A stretch of 64,000 nt of DNA, taken from contig JAWPHD010010295.1 in NCBI GenBank assembly GCA_037043455.1, forward strand, positions 31,114 to 95,113, given 5' to 3'. This document shows, piece by piece, positions 13,501 to 24,262 of this stretch. Made by a program: the position numbers and the translations under genes. The stretch comes from Cyrtodaria siliqua. Lineage: Eukaryota > Mollusca > Bivalvia > Adapedonta > Hiatellidae. Below the pieces are notes generated by a model. That model did not search any database, was not told the origin of the DNA, and saw only the letters and a list, made by a program, of their open reading frames with translations. Each line of letters starts with the position of its first letter. Position 1 is the stretch's first letter.

Positions 13501-16290
13501 CTATGTTTTACACAGTGATATAGCTCAGGCTGGAATAGTGTCCCGAAACTTTTGGGGTCATGACGTCATCCAAGATGGCCGCCACTGGCATTTGTAGGCA
13601 AATCTTGTTATCACTGTATCTCGTGCATTTACGATGGGATTTAAATAAAACTTTCACAGATTGTAGAGCTTACCGTCTTCTTATGTAAGAACGTCAAAAC
13701 GTGTCCTCTATGTTACAACGTCTTGATGTCAGTGACGTCACAAGGTTATGAAAAATCCGTTTTTTTTCATTAATTGCATTTCTTAAGGAATTTTATCGGA
13801 AAATCCATCAGTGTCATCATCTTAGTCGACGCTGACACTTTTAACGTCATGACATCATCCAAAATGGCCGCTAATGACGTCATTTAAGAAATATTGTAAT
13901 CGCTATATCTCCTGCATTTATGATCGGATTTTGATGCAACTTTCACAGCCTGTAGGGAATTAGGTTACGTTGTGCAAGAATGTAAAAAATTGCCAGGACG
14001 TCATCCAAGATGGCCGCCAGTGACGTCATGATACAAATTTTGTTAGCCTTGATCTCAAATGGTTATAGTCGGATTTGAATGAAACTTTCACAGATTGTAG
14101 AGTTAAGGGTCTAGTTTTGCAAGAATGTAAAAACTTGTCTCTAGGTAATAACGTCTTGACGTCAGTGACGTCATAATGTTATGAAAATACTTTTTTTTCA
14201 CTGATTACATTTTTGAAGTTGTTTTACTATATAATCCATCAATGTCATTGTCTCAGTCGACGCTGACAGTTTTAACTTCATGACGTCATCCAAAATGGCC
14301 GCCAATGACGTCATTTAAGAAATCTTGTAATCGCTATATCTCCTGCATTTATTATCGGATTTTGATGCAACTTTCACAGCCTGTAGGGAATTAGGTTGAG
14401 TTGTGCAAGAATGTCAACAATTGTCATGACGTCATCCAAGATGGCCGCCAGTGATGTCATGATACAAATATTGTTAGCGCTAGATCTCAGACATTTATAG
14501 TCGGATTTGAATGAAACTTTTACTGATTGTAGAGTTCAGGGTCTAGTTGTGCAATAATGTAAAAACGTGTCTTTAGGTAATAACGTCTTGACGTCAGTGA
14601 CGTCATCATTTATGAAAATCCTTTTTTTTCAGTGATTGCATTTTTGAAGTTGTTTTACTGTATAATCCATCAATTTCATTGTCTCAATCGACGCTGACAG
14701 TTTTAACATCATGACATCATCCAAAATAGCCGCCAATGCCGTCATTTAAGAAATCTTGTAATCGCCATATCTCTTTCTTTTAACATCGGAATTTGATAAA
14801 ACTTTCACAGTTTGTAGATATCAAAGTCTAGTTGTGCTATAATGTGGAATGTTGTCATGTCGTCATCAAAGATGGCCGCCAGTGACGTCATAAATGAACT
14901 CTTGTTTTGTCTATATCTTCTCTATTTATTATCGGATTTGAATAAAACTTTCACTGATTGTAGAGTTCAGAGTTCGGTTGTGCAAGAATGTCATACGGTA
15001 TCCCGACGTCATGACGACAGTGACATCAAAATATTCAGAAATTCTTTTTTTTCACTGATTGCGTGTTCGAAGTTATTTTCTTGATAAATCAATCAGTGTC
15101 TTCATCTTCGACAACTCTGACAGTTGTGACGTCATGACGGAAAGCCCGTTTGATCAGGTTTCTGATCAAAATCTAGTTATTATTATTCTTCTTGTGACCG
15201 CCACTTTTCATAGTAGCATTGGTCGCAGAGCGTCACAATTTTAGGCAGTGGTAGAGCTCAGTCTGGAATAGTGCCGCGAGGCTTTTGGGGTCATGACGTC
15301 ATCCAAGATGGCCGCTACTGGCGTTTGCAGGCAAATCGTGTTATCACTGTATCTCATGCATTTACGACGGGATTTGAATGAAACTTTCACAGATTGTAGA
15401 GTTAAGGGTCTAGTTGTGCAGAAACGTCCAAACGTGTCTCTACGTTACAACGTCAAGGTCTCTACGTTACAACGTCTTGACTTCAGTGACGTCACAATGT
15501 TATGAAAAATCCGTTTTTTTCATTGATTTCATATATTGAGGTCTTTTAATGCAAAATCTATCAATGTCATTGTCTGAATAGATGCTGACAGTTTTAACGT
15601 CATGATGTCATCCAAAATGGCCGCCAATGACATCATTTAAGAAATCTTGTAATCGCTCTATCTCCTGCATTTATTATCGGATTTTGATGCAACTTTCACA
15701 GCCTGCAGGGTATTAGATTGAGTTGTGCAAGAATGTCAAAAATGGTCATGACTTCATCAAAGATGGACGCCAGTGACGTCATGATAAAAATCTTGTAAGC
15801 GCTAGATCTCAAACAGTTATAGTTGGATTTGAATGAACGTCAAAACATGACTCTTGAAGTCAGTGATGTGACAATGTTATTAAAAATCCGTTTTCTTTAC
15901 TGATTGAATTTTTTAAGTTGTTTTACTGTAAAATCAATCATTGTCATTGTTTCAGTCAACGTTAGTAGTTTTAATGTTATGACGTCATCCAAAATGGCCG
16001 CCAATGACGTCATTGTAGAAATCTTGTAATCGCTATATCTCCTTCTTTATGATCGGATCTTGATAAAACTTTCACAGATTGTAGAGTACAGGATCTGGTT
16101 GTGCACAGACGTCTTACGGTATGCCGACTTCATGACGTCAGTCACGTCAAAATATTCAGAAAATTGATTTTTTTACTGATCGCAAGTTATTTTCTTGATA
16201 TATCAATCAGACAACTCTGACAGTTGTGACATCATGACGCCATTAAAAACAGGAAAGCCCGTTTGATCAGGTTCTGATCAAAATCTAGTT
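10583..16290 (+). mobile_element. Family E: four head-to-tail CRE-rich elements
   Basis: The 5' end is TTAGGGCTTTCC with hairpin TTTCCACT/AGTGGAAA. The 3' end is GGAAAGCCC, inverse complement of the 5' GGGCTTTCC, then hairpin TTTGATCAG/CTGATCAAA and CTAGTT. Copies end near 12060, 13426, 15177 and 16290. The first copy begins with three stacked 5' ends (10583, 10621, 10681); the last two lack the hairpin and start in the ATT/CTT microsatellite. The body repeats AAGATGGCCGCC and TGACGTCA every 50-150 bp. Open frames here are repeat translations. Confidence 0.8.
10860..16160. promoter_or_regulatory. Dense array of TGACGTCA (CRE-like) palindromes
   Basis: By hand I count about 45-50 exact TGACGTCA octamers, the canonical CREB/ATF site, often paired as TTGACGTCAGTGACGTCA. 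Whether any is bound is unknown; the motif identity is direct, the role is inference. Confidence 0.6.
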
Positions 16291-16650
16291 TACTATTTGA
16301 TCTTTACCAAACTTACAAAGATTCTTAATATCAATGTAAGCTCAGACAAGTTAGAAAACCAGCCACATCGTATTGGTAACACCGGAGTCACGGCCCTTGA
16401 TTTAGTTAAAAATGCTGTATTTTGCCTCATTAAGACGATAGGGCTTTCATTTGGCCAAATTTTAATGAAGCTTTGCAGGGATGATCAATACCAAATGTAG
16501 TTATGTTCCAGTTGAATAATTTTTGGCGGAATTATGGCCATTTAAAGTACACAAACTTTGTCCGGACTTTTTTCCTGAACCCCTGGCCGGGTTTAAGCGA
16601 CATTTTGCAGGGATGATAAGTATCATCACTATGTTCCGCTTGAATGATTT
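16291..16650 (+). repeat. One family C unit followed by family I units
   Basis: Family C phrases to about 16450 (GATTTAGTTAAAAATGCTG, GACGATAGGGC), then family I phrases (CCTGAACCCCTGGCCGG). Both are fragments. Confidence 0.6.
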
Positions 16651-16716
16651 TTGTCTCGCCTTTTTGAAAAAATGCGAGACATAGGCGCCACTAATGTTGG
16701 CGGGCTAGACGTCGTC

Positions 16717-17043
16717 AACATATTGCATTATAACTTTTTTGTCCTTGGGAGTAGAATGTTCAAATTTCATATATAACCTCCTGGCCATTGTCCGTCTTAA
16801 TGCCAATAACTTTCAGCCCCCAACTGACCCTGGGTGCGAGTCAAGGTCACTTAAATACATGTACCGTCAGCAAATGTTAATGCAAATATTGACGGTACAT
16901 GTATTTAAGTGACCTCAACTTCGACCCAGGGTCAGTTGGAGTGCTGGAAGTTATTGGCATTAGGAAAGACAATGACCAGGAGGTTATATATAAGATTTGA
17001 ACATTCTACTCCCAAGGACAAGAAAGTTACAATGCAATATGTT
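16717..17043. repeat. Large inverted repeat, arms about 155 bp
   Basis: AACATATTGCATTATAAC at 16717 mirrors the sequence ending ATGCAATATGTT at 17043. Pairing continues through the CATATATAACCTCC, ATGCCAATAACTT and AAATACATGTACCGTCA segments to a centre near 16880. A few mismatches and short indels. Confidence 0.85.
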
Positions 17044-17140
17044 AGCGTTAAGGTTTTGGGTAAGATTTTGGTTAAGGTTTTGGTTAAGGTTTTGGCTAAG
17101 GTTTTGGTTAAGGTTTTGGTTAAAGTTTGCGTTAAAGTTC
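17042..17140 (+). repeat. 12-bp tandem repeat GTTAAGGTTTTG
   Basis: About seven copies of a GGTTAAGGTTTT-type unit directly after the right arm of the inverted repeat, with single-base variants. Confidence 0.8.
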
Positions 17141-17645
17141 TTATAACTTTGTAGTCCTTTGGAGTACAGTGTTCAGATTTCATATATAACATCACAGGTT
17201 GTTGATCTTCATATTACAGTATGTATCACCCTCCAACTGACCCTGTGTCAAGGTCAGTTGCATAAATACATGTACCGTCTCCCGAAAAAATGTGTTAAAG
17301 TGCGTTAAATTTTTATAACTTTTTTGTTCTTAGGAGCAGAGTGTTCAAATTTCATATATAACCTCCTTGTCATTGTCCGTCTTAATGCCAATAACTTCCA
17401 GCTCTCCAGCTGACCATGGGTCGGAGTCAATGCCACTTAAATACATGTACCGTCTTCAAAAACTGTTAAAATGTGCGTTAAATTATTTTACTTTTTTGTC
17501 CTATAGAGTAGAGGGTTCAAATTTCATATATAACATCACTGGTCATTGTTCCAATATAAATTCCAATATTATTCGAATAACTTTCAGCCTACAAATGTTG
17601 TTGTTACAACTTTCAGCCACTAAACTGATCGGAAGACTTGCCCCT

Positions 17646-18312
17646 GTGTCAAGCAAATAGTCCAATAATATTGATTTATGAATGATATGCTTTGTTCTAA
17701 AATGTTCACTACATTTTAATTGTTTATATATGCTGCAAAAAGGAAATAAAGATTATTACTATTCATTGAAAACATTTGAAGTAGCATGTATTGTCTTATT
17801 TCATGTAACAATGCTACTGCACCCCTAGATTAAAATGTCATTTCGTGAACTGATAAGTTGACATGTGGTAATTGCAGCAGTTATAGGGCAGTGTGATTTG
17901 ATACTGCATTACAAGTTTATATAATTAACATGATGATTAAACTGTCACATATAATTACCACAGATAAGGCCAACTAAAATTATATGTATGGTTCTTATTA
18001 CAGAACTGATAGGGAAAAAAATATTTAAAAAATGGAAGAAAAGAAAACATAAAATGTAATGCAAAACGTAAAAAAAAAAATAATTGAGGGGTCATAAAAT
18101 GTTTAGGGTCGGCCCCTAAAAACAGGGTTGGTCGGGAAACAGTAACCACGCTTATTGTTTTATTTGGCCTAATGAACTTTGATACAAGCAACAGTTATCT
18201 TAAACATATTTAAAAATTATATAATTATACTATTATTATTTTATCTTTTTACTATTTTATTACTCACTTGTTAACAAATAAGATGCTTTAGTATATCAGA
18301 CTGACACGTCTG
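17646..18312. other. AT-rich stretch, no gene seen
   Basis: No repeat of the window's families and no credible coding sequence. A phrase TTTAGGGTCGGCCCCTAAAA near 18101 may be an old repeat end. Confidence 0.5.
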
Positions 18313-18515
18313 TTTTAACCCTATCCTGCTAAGCGGTACTACAATAGCCTTTGCATCCAGTGTAAACCCAGATCAGCCAGCAGTGACCAGGGTTTTACAC
18401 CGTCTGGCTGATCATCAGTCATTTCCCCAAACATCCCTTTGTATCATAAATGGAATGATCCAAATTCAAAGAAAGGACAGTTCATTGTGCATTCATAGCA
18501 AGATAAGGGTTAAAT
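18313..18515. mobile_element. 200-bp MITE
   Basis: TTTAACCCTATCCTGCT at the left and AGCAAGATAAGGGTTAAA at the right are imperfect inverted repeats. An inner hairpin pairs GATCAGCCAG with CTGGCTGATC. No coding capacity. Confidence 0.7.
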
Positions 18516-19840
18516 ACAATGTTAATTATAGACTTTTGTATTAAATAATTAATTGATGATGATGTACAACAGCCTTGTATACAAAGTTTGATATGCATTA
18601 CATACACTAGTAGTAGAGGAAGGAAGACATTTATACATTTATTCTACCACCTGACAATAATTGAATAAATTATCAGGTGATTGTTTCATTAATGCAGGAC
18701 TGTTGTGTTAACCTAGTTATGGTAGCTGTAACCATCCAGCATTTAAATGTTTCAATGATACTAAATCAATCAGATTAATAAGTTTTATTTATGGACACAG
18801 GGTGGGGGGGGGGAGGGGGTATAATCAATGAGATTAATAAGTTTATTTATGTACAATGTCCCTTCAAACGGGGCTGCAGGGGGAAATACCCTTTAAATAG
18901 GTGGGGGTGGGGGGAATAATCAATGAGATTAACAAGTTTTATTTATGGACAGTGTCCCTTTAATACTGATAATTTTAGTCAGTCTCATTACTGAATATTT
19001 AAGATGAACAGCAGTACAATTTGTTTTTATATTTATCTAAATCAAGAAGAGTTTTTATCTATGCAGGCATCTGATGCATTCTCATACAAAACCATGGCCA
19101 GATTAAAATTGGAAGTAATTAGTGTGTAATTGGTTCTGTCTGAAACTGTTGCCATGAACTTTAGATAAACAGCATGTGTTTATGACTATTTATTACTGAA
19201 GCACTGCTTAACAATGGAATTCTTCACATTTATAATTGTTAAGTTTGAAACATTCATGATTGAAGAACTTCTAATATGAGAAGGCTGTAACTTGATGTGC
19301 ATGCATGTCTGTGCCTTATATAAATGTATACACAGTCCATCACTGGGTCAGTCTCTGTTTAGCATCTCTCATTAGTGTTGGGAATCAATCAGAACAACAC
19401 TATATTTTATAGAGCTTTGTTGCCACTGACCGTTCCAAGGCGGTAGCCCTATTGTCAACCCTTTTGTGTTTGTGATGTCGTTTGCATTTTTTATTACTTT
19501 TGCCTTCTCGTTTGTCTGTTTGCATGTTTGTTTTTTGTGTTTTGTGGTTGACTGTCGTCCTTGAATGCTGCTTTCCCTGTCCGATATTTTTATATTTCTT
19601 GGTATTAAAGCATATAATCTACAGTAGATCATGTGTGTTGACTTAATTATGGACCCCCCCCCCCCCCCCCCCCCTCGAATATAATGTTAACCTTTTAATT
19701 TAATTTACATGCTACTGTAAATGTGTAACTTTCTGGGGGATGGCTTTCATAATCAATTGATGCACTTGATAGGCATATAACACCCATGATTTTATCAAGA
19801 TGAAGTTCTCTTGAAACATGTTTGATGGACTTGTCAATTT
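18516..19840. other. AT-rich stretch with small repeats, no gene seen
   Basis: Contains a hairpin CACCTGA...TCAGGTG at 18650-18678, three copies of AATGAGATTAATAAGTTTTA-like DNA at 18770-18965 and a run of about 23 C at 19652-19674. The 19390-19620 part (GACCGTTCCAAGGCGG, TTGCCTTCTCGTTTGTCTG) looks like a conserved repeat tail, but I cannot name it. Confidence 0.5.
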
Positions 19841-19874
19841 AGGCGAGACACCATGTTGCTCGCAACTCTTGTTG
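19841..19874 (+). repeat. Family F 3' end
   Basis: AGGCGAGACACCATGTTGCT and CGCAACTCTTGTT: inverse complement of the F 5' GTCTCGCC, then hairpin GTTGC/GCAAC, then CTTGTT. The flanks (19675-19840, 19875-19971) include family I-like phrases near 19890-19950. Confidence 0.6.
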
Positions 19875-19971
19875 ACTGTGTTATGACGCGTTAAAGATTT
19901 TACTGCACAAACTTTATCTGGACCATTTCTCTTAAACCCTTGACTGGATTTCAATGAAATGACTTGAAATG

Positions 19972-20325
19972 CACCCTGTTGTTGTACACAAATATATGTT
20001 GGACAAACAGGTCAATCTTTAAAAGTTCAATTTCGTGAACATAAATATAATGCAGGTAATCCTAAAAAGTAAAAAAAAATACTTGTACCAACACTTTCAG
20101 TCAGGTCATACTTTTAGTTACGTTACTGTTCAACAGGTTGAATATATAATTTATATAAGATAATGATGCTACTAAAAGCTTTAAAATAAAAGCTAGGCAT
20201 ATTGCAGAACTTAAGTGGATGAAAAACTTGCAGACACCATAACCATTCGGCCTTAATGACAATATTTATCAACAAGGAAATATTTCAAAAGATCCTAATA
20301 TTGAACATTTTGTGTTTTCTATATA
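19972..20325 (+). pseudogene. Penelope-like element: GIY-YIG endonuclease fragment
   Basis: In one frame the DNA reads IYVGQTGQSLKVQFREHKYN, the GIY-YIG nuclease core with the conserved arginine of the RFxEH segment. After a stop and a frame change it reads HFQSGHTFSYVTVQQVE and, later, ARHIAELKWMKNLQTP and GLNDNIYQQGNISKDPNIEH, typical of the GIY-YIG domain of Penelope-like retroelements, which nicks DNA for target-primed insertion. The fragment has several stops and frameshifts. It lies upstream of the RT fragment, the order known for the N-terminal-endonuclease (Naiad) group; a head-to-tail pair of canonical copies is the alternative. Confidence 0.72.
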
Positions 20326-20600
20326 TCCCAGCATTACCACGTTTTAACAGCCCCTTCCTCTCATCAAGCACTGACCTTACCCTGAAAACTAGGTCACTGT
20401 GACCTACTTTCTGCAAAATAATTATGTGCTAAGTTAACTTTCGGCAGGGGGGGTGAGGGTTGAATAAAGTATTTGTTATATCTCAGCATTACCATGTCCG
20501 ATCTTCATCAAATTTTAACAGCACCTTCCTCTCATCAAGCACTGACATTATCCTGAAAACTAGGTTACTGTGACCTACTTTCTCCAAAATATGCGTCGAA
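20326..20600 (+). repeat. Family K fragment, two copies
   Basis: CAGCATTACCA, CTTCCTCTCATCAAGCACTG and CTGAAAACTAGGTCACTG occur at about 20330-20425 and 20480-20590; a third copy lies at 46445-46560. Confidence 0.65.
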
Positions 20601-20788
20601 GGCTCAAGCTGATCTATTGGAATCACTCTTCGTCCGTCATCCGTCCGTCCGTCGTCGTTGTCGTCGTCGTCGTCGTCGTTAACTTTTCTTCAAACGACTT
20701 CTCCTCAGAAACCGCTTTGCTAATTTTGACCAAACTTCACATGGGTGATCCTTAGATGAATGCTTTTTAGATTTGTTAAAATAAGGTT
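20600..20788 (+). repeat. Element 5' end with (CGT)n microsatellite
   Basis: GAAGGCTCAAGCTGATC, then CGTCCGTCATCCGTCCGTCC and a CGT run at 20644-20680. This is the same sort of 5' region as the other families, but without a clear hairpin. Confidence 0.55.
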
Positions 20789-21356
20789 TTGAGACATATC
20801 ACTCGGTGCACTTCTTTCAAGGCTGGGGTAGACGAAAAGCAGAACAAACTACCAACTATGTACTGGATTCCTAAATTACACAAGACCCGCTTTATTTCGA
20901 ATTCTAGTGCCTGCACCACCACAAACATCTCCAAACTTTTAACTTCCTGTCTAACTTCCATTAAAGATCACGTTAAACAATATTGTGCTAAAACTTATGA
21001 AAACTCTGGGATTAATTTGTTTTGGTCTATTAAAAATTCAGGAGACGTTCTTGATAAAATTTGCAATAAACGTCGAGTTTCGTCTATAAGCGCTTATGAC
21101 TTCTCTACACTATATAAAACTTTACCACATCACCTTATCAAAGACAAGCTTATTGCTCTTATTCAAAAAACATTCGCTAGGGAAAATACTACATTTTTGG
21201 CCCGTAATAATATTAAAGCGTTTTTTACTAACGGCAGTTTAAGCAATTACACTATGTGGACTTGTCAAGAAGTTTGTGAAGCACTAATCTTCCCATTAGA
21301 TAATATTTTCATCAGGTATGGAATGACGGTTTATAGACAGATTGTTGGTATCCCTA
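20789..21356 (+). pseudogene. Penelope-like element: reverse transcriptase fragment
   Basis: A continuous frame of about 190 codons. It shows LPTMYWIPKLHKTRFISNSS (RT motif 1-2 region), NLFWSIKNSGDVLDK, AYDFSTLYKTLPH (motif A, with catalytic D) and the stretch ending DNIFIRYG...YRQIVGIP (motif B region). This phrase order is characteristic of Penelope-like RTs. The frame stops at GIP because a family C unit replaces the next part, so the YxDD motif C is missing. The first codons up to about 20800 may not be original. It encodes no active enzyme. Confidence 0.82.
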
Positions 21357-21465
21357 GATTGGACCAGAAACAACGGAGTTATGTGCCCTTGAATTATTGA
21401 AAAGTGCAATTTTCAGTCTTGTGAAAACTCTAGCACCTTCATTTGTATTCGATCTTTCCCTTGGT
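21357..21465 (+). repeat. Family C unit inside the RT fragment
   Basis: The bases from TTGGACCAGAAACAACGGAG to ATTCGATCTTTCC match family C (GGAGTTATG, GCCCTTGAATTATTGAAAA, CTCTAGCACCTTCATTT). They replace the middle of the RT gene. Confidence 0.7.
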
Positions 21466-21652
21466 CATGATCACTTTCATACTATCCTTGTTAAACTTGT
21501 TAAAAGGTGTATCAAAAGAGGTTATTGACCCTATCATTTTGCAATGCACTGCGTGCTTGGTAGTGGACCGATTTACAGTTCGCCACTATGCTTTCCTCTT
21601 TGATTGTGTGATGACCAGACAGGCTGTGGACCCTATGATGACGTCTACCTAA
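21466..21652 (+). pseudogene. Penelope-like element: C-terminal end of the RT frame
   Basis: After the family C unit the sequence reads LVKLVKRCIKRGY, has one extra T near 21530, then DPIILQCTACLVVDRFTVRH and a tail ending VDPMMTST before TAA at 21650-21652. This resembles the C-terminal tail of invertebrate Penelope-like RT frames. So both ends of one RT gene survive with the centre, including motif C, deleted. The 220 bp after the stop hold nothing recognisable. Confidence 0.62.
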
Positions 21653-21875
21653 AGCCCAAAAGGACGGTGATGTGCCCTCAATGGTTTATTCTCTTGTTGC
21701 TCTGGCTTCTGCCAAGTCACTGAGTACCTTCTTTGTGACTTTTTAGGCTATTCTTTTTTTTGTATTTATATATACACGAGCATCTTTGTGTTTTACTTAT
21801 ATTGCCTATTAATGCTGCCTTGTTGGTTAGAGAATAGTTCATGGCGGGGATTTCTTTACTTACACTGTCCCGTTT

Positions 21876-22260
21876 TTAGCTCTACTGGCCAAAGGCCAGG
21901 AGGGCTTATGCGATCACTTTTCGTCCGTTGTCCGTCTGTCTGTTAGCAATTTTATAAAATTGACATCTCCTCTGAAACCGCTTGAAGGATTTTGCTGAAA
22001 CTTCATCACAATGTTACTTGGGAGGGCCCCTCTCGGATTTTTTCATGGCCGCCAGTCATCCAAGATGGCCACCATGGCTAAAACTAGGTCAACTTTAAGG
22101 AAATTTCAAACGACATCTCCTCCGAAACCACTTATTCCATTATTGTGAAATACCATAAATATGTTGCTTGGGTTGGCCTCTATCAAGTCTGTGTTTTTCG
22201 TTATCGTAGAATGATCAAAATGGCCGCCACGGTGACTCAAAGTTTACATAGAGTTCTCTT
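21876..22260 (+). mobile_element. Family B element 3, 3' truncated
   Basis: A good 5' end, TTTTTAGCTCTACTGGCC with GGCCAGGAGGGCTTATG and CGTCCGTTGTCCG, and one unit ending near ACATAGAGTTCTCTTCTGTC. The 3' hairpin end is missing; 22261-22465 is unassigned, with one copy of TTGGTTCATGGGTTCAAC shared with 31550. Confidence 0.65.
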
Positions 22261-22465
22261 CTGTCAACGTGCCATCTGGTGGTCAGTTCATGAAACTGAA
22301 GGTGATGGTAACCATATTTTAGTTTACTGTATGCTGCATGACTTGCCATCACAGAAGAGAGTAATGGATAGCCAGGAGTCCCTAGACTGATAAAGAAACC
22401 TTGGTTCATGGGTTCAACTTTTTATTAATTATTTACTCTTTAGTTTTATTATTATTATTTTTTAT

Positions 22466-23726
22466 TTTTAGCTCTATGGGATTCCGAGTTGTCCGTCCGT
22501 CCGTCGTTAACTTTTGTCTCGTTAAGACGATAGGGCCTTCATTTTTCATCCGATCTTTACCAAACTTTACCAGATTGTTAGTGTCAATAAAAGATAAGAT
22601 TAGTTTGAAAACCAACCAGATCAGACTAGTAACAGCGGAGTTATGGCCCTTGATTTCGTTAAATATGCTATATTTTGCCTTGTTAAGGCGATAGGGCCTT
22701 CATTTTTAGCTCTACTGGCCTAGGCTTATGGGATGCCGAGTTGTCCGTCGTTCGTCGTTAACTTTTGTCAAGCTCGGACAAGATCGAAAACCATCCATGT
22801 CAGACTAGTAACAGCTATGGCCCTTGATTTAGTTAAAAATGCTATATTTTGCCTCATTAAGACGATAGGGCCTTCTTTTTTCATCCGATCTTTACCAAAC
22901 TTGACCAGGTTGCTAAAGTCGATGAAAGCTCGAAAAAGTTCGAAAACCAGCCAGCTTGGACCAGTAACAGTGTAGTTACATGTATGGCCCTTGAGTTAGT
23001 TAAAAATGCTAGATTTTGCCTCCTTAAGACTATAGGGCCTTCATTTTTCATCCGACCTTTACCAAACTTTACCAGATTGCTAATGTCAATGAGAGCTTGG
23101 ACAAGTTCGAAAACCAGCCAGATTGAACCAGTAACAGCAGAGTTATGGCCCTTGATTTAGTTAAAAATGCTATATTTTGCCTCGTTAAGACGATAGGGCC
23201 TCCATTTTTCATCCGATCTTTACCAAACTTTACCAGATTGTTAGTGTCAATAAAAGCTCAAATAAGTTCGAAAACCAACCAGATCGGACCAGTAACAGCG
23301 GAGTTATGGCCCTTGATTTTGTTAAATATGCTATATTTTGCCTTTTTAAGGCGATAGGGCCTTCATTTTTCATCCAATCTTTACCAATCTTTACCAGATT
23401 GCTAATGTCAATGAAAGCTCGGACAAGTTCGAAAAACAGCCAGATTGAACCAGTAACAGTGGAGTTATAACCCTTGATTTAGTTAAAAATGCTATATTTT
23501 GCCTCGTTAAGACGATATATAGGGCCTTCATTTTTCATCCAATCTTTGCCAAATTTTACCAGATTGTTAATATCAATGAGAAGCTTGAACAGGTTTTTTA
23601 GTTATGGCCCTTGATTTAGTTAAAAATGCTGTATTTTGACCAAAACTTTCAAAAAAACGTAAATTGAAGTCACTGGCTTCATTTAAGTTATAAGAGCCAT
23701 GTTAGCCAGTAGCCTCTTGTTTTAAC

Positions 23727-23757
<31 letters not shown>

Positions 23758-24262
23758 TGTCTTCAGCATATCGTGTTCCCCACCACAGACTCCATATAGC
23801 CAGTAGAGCGATACAGGCCCTCTTGGATCTCTTCTTTATTTATTATCAGCTTTTGGATCCTCTACTGCTATATTTTGCCTCTCCTTCATTTTTCATCCGA
23901 TCTTTACCAAACTTTACAAGATTGTTAATATCAATGAAGGCTCGGACAAGTTCGAAAACCAGCCAGATCGGATTAGTAACAGAAAAGTTATGGCCCTTGA
24001 TTAGTTAAAAATGCTATATTTTGCCTCGTTAAGATGATAGGGCCTTCATTTTTCATCCGATCTTTACCAAACTTTACCAGATTGTTAATGTCAATGAAAG
24101 CTAGGACCAGATTTTTTAGTTATGGCCCTTGATTTAGCTAAAAATGCTGTATTTTGCCCAAAACTTTCAAAAAAAACATAAATTGCAGTCACTCGCTTCA
24201 TTGATGTTATAAGAAACATGTTAGCCAGTAAAGCGTCCACAGGCCCTCTTGGGCCTCTTGTT
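22466..24262 (+). mobile_element. Family C array with several 5' ends and a 3' end
   Basis: 5' ends at about 22466 and 22702 (TTTTTAGCTCTACTGGCC, CGAGTTGTCCGTCG), ten or so units of about 160 bp, and an internal 3' end near 23800. The final 3' end is GCCAGTAAAGCGTCCACAGG, hairpin AGGCCC/GGGCCT and CTCTTGTT at 24262. A poly-T tract lies at 23722-23752. Confidence 0.72.

Larger units (their letters stand above)
16651..17645 (+). mobile_element. Family F element, 5' part
   Basis: 5' TTTTTGTCTCGCC with hairpin partner GCGAGACATAGGCG, then units with CATATATAAC, TTGTCCTTGGGAG and AAATACATGTACCGTC. It contains the large inverted repeat at 16717-17043. A matching 3' end (AGGCGAGAC, hairpin GTTGC/GCAAC, CTCTTGTT) lies at 19841-19874; whether the two belong to one 3.2-kb element is not certain. 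Confidence 0.65.

Noticed and set aside
11273..15505. Recurring frames starting MTSSKMAASDV with CRVQ..VVQE
   Set aside because: Each spans one family E unit and is conserved only as the DNA repeat is; stops follow at unit borders.
17042..17140. Telomere-like repeat
   Set aside because: The 12-bp GTTAAGGTTTTG unit is not the animal TTAGGG repeat and is a short block within a transposable element.
16909..17195. Frames with KVLVKVLVKV and TLTKTLTK on opposite strands
   Set aside because: Both are translations of the 12-bp repeat.
19372..19632. Minus-strand 86-codon frame
   Set aside because: The DNA looks like a conserved repeat tail; the Lys/Asn/Thr-rich translation resembles no family.
21635..21671. 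SECIS-like motif ATGA...AA...TGAT at the end of the RT frame
   Set aside because: Some Naiad-type elements are reported to use selenocysteine, but this motif overlaps the stop codon, its stem is weak and no in-frame TGA is seen in the surviving frame.
22401..23357. Recurring frames with LVKNAIFCLVKTIGPSFFIR
   Set aside because: Translation of family C units; the frame changes from one unit to the next, so no continuous protein exists.
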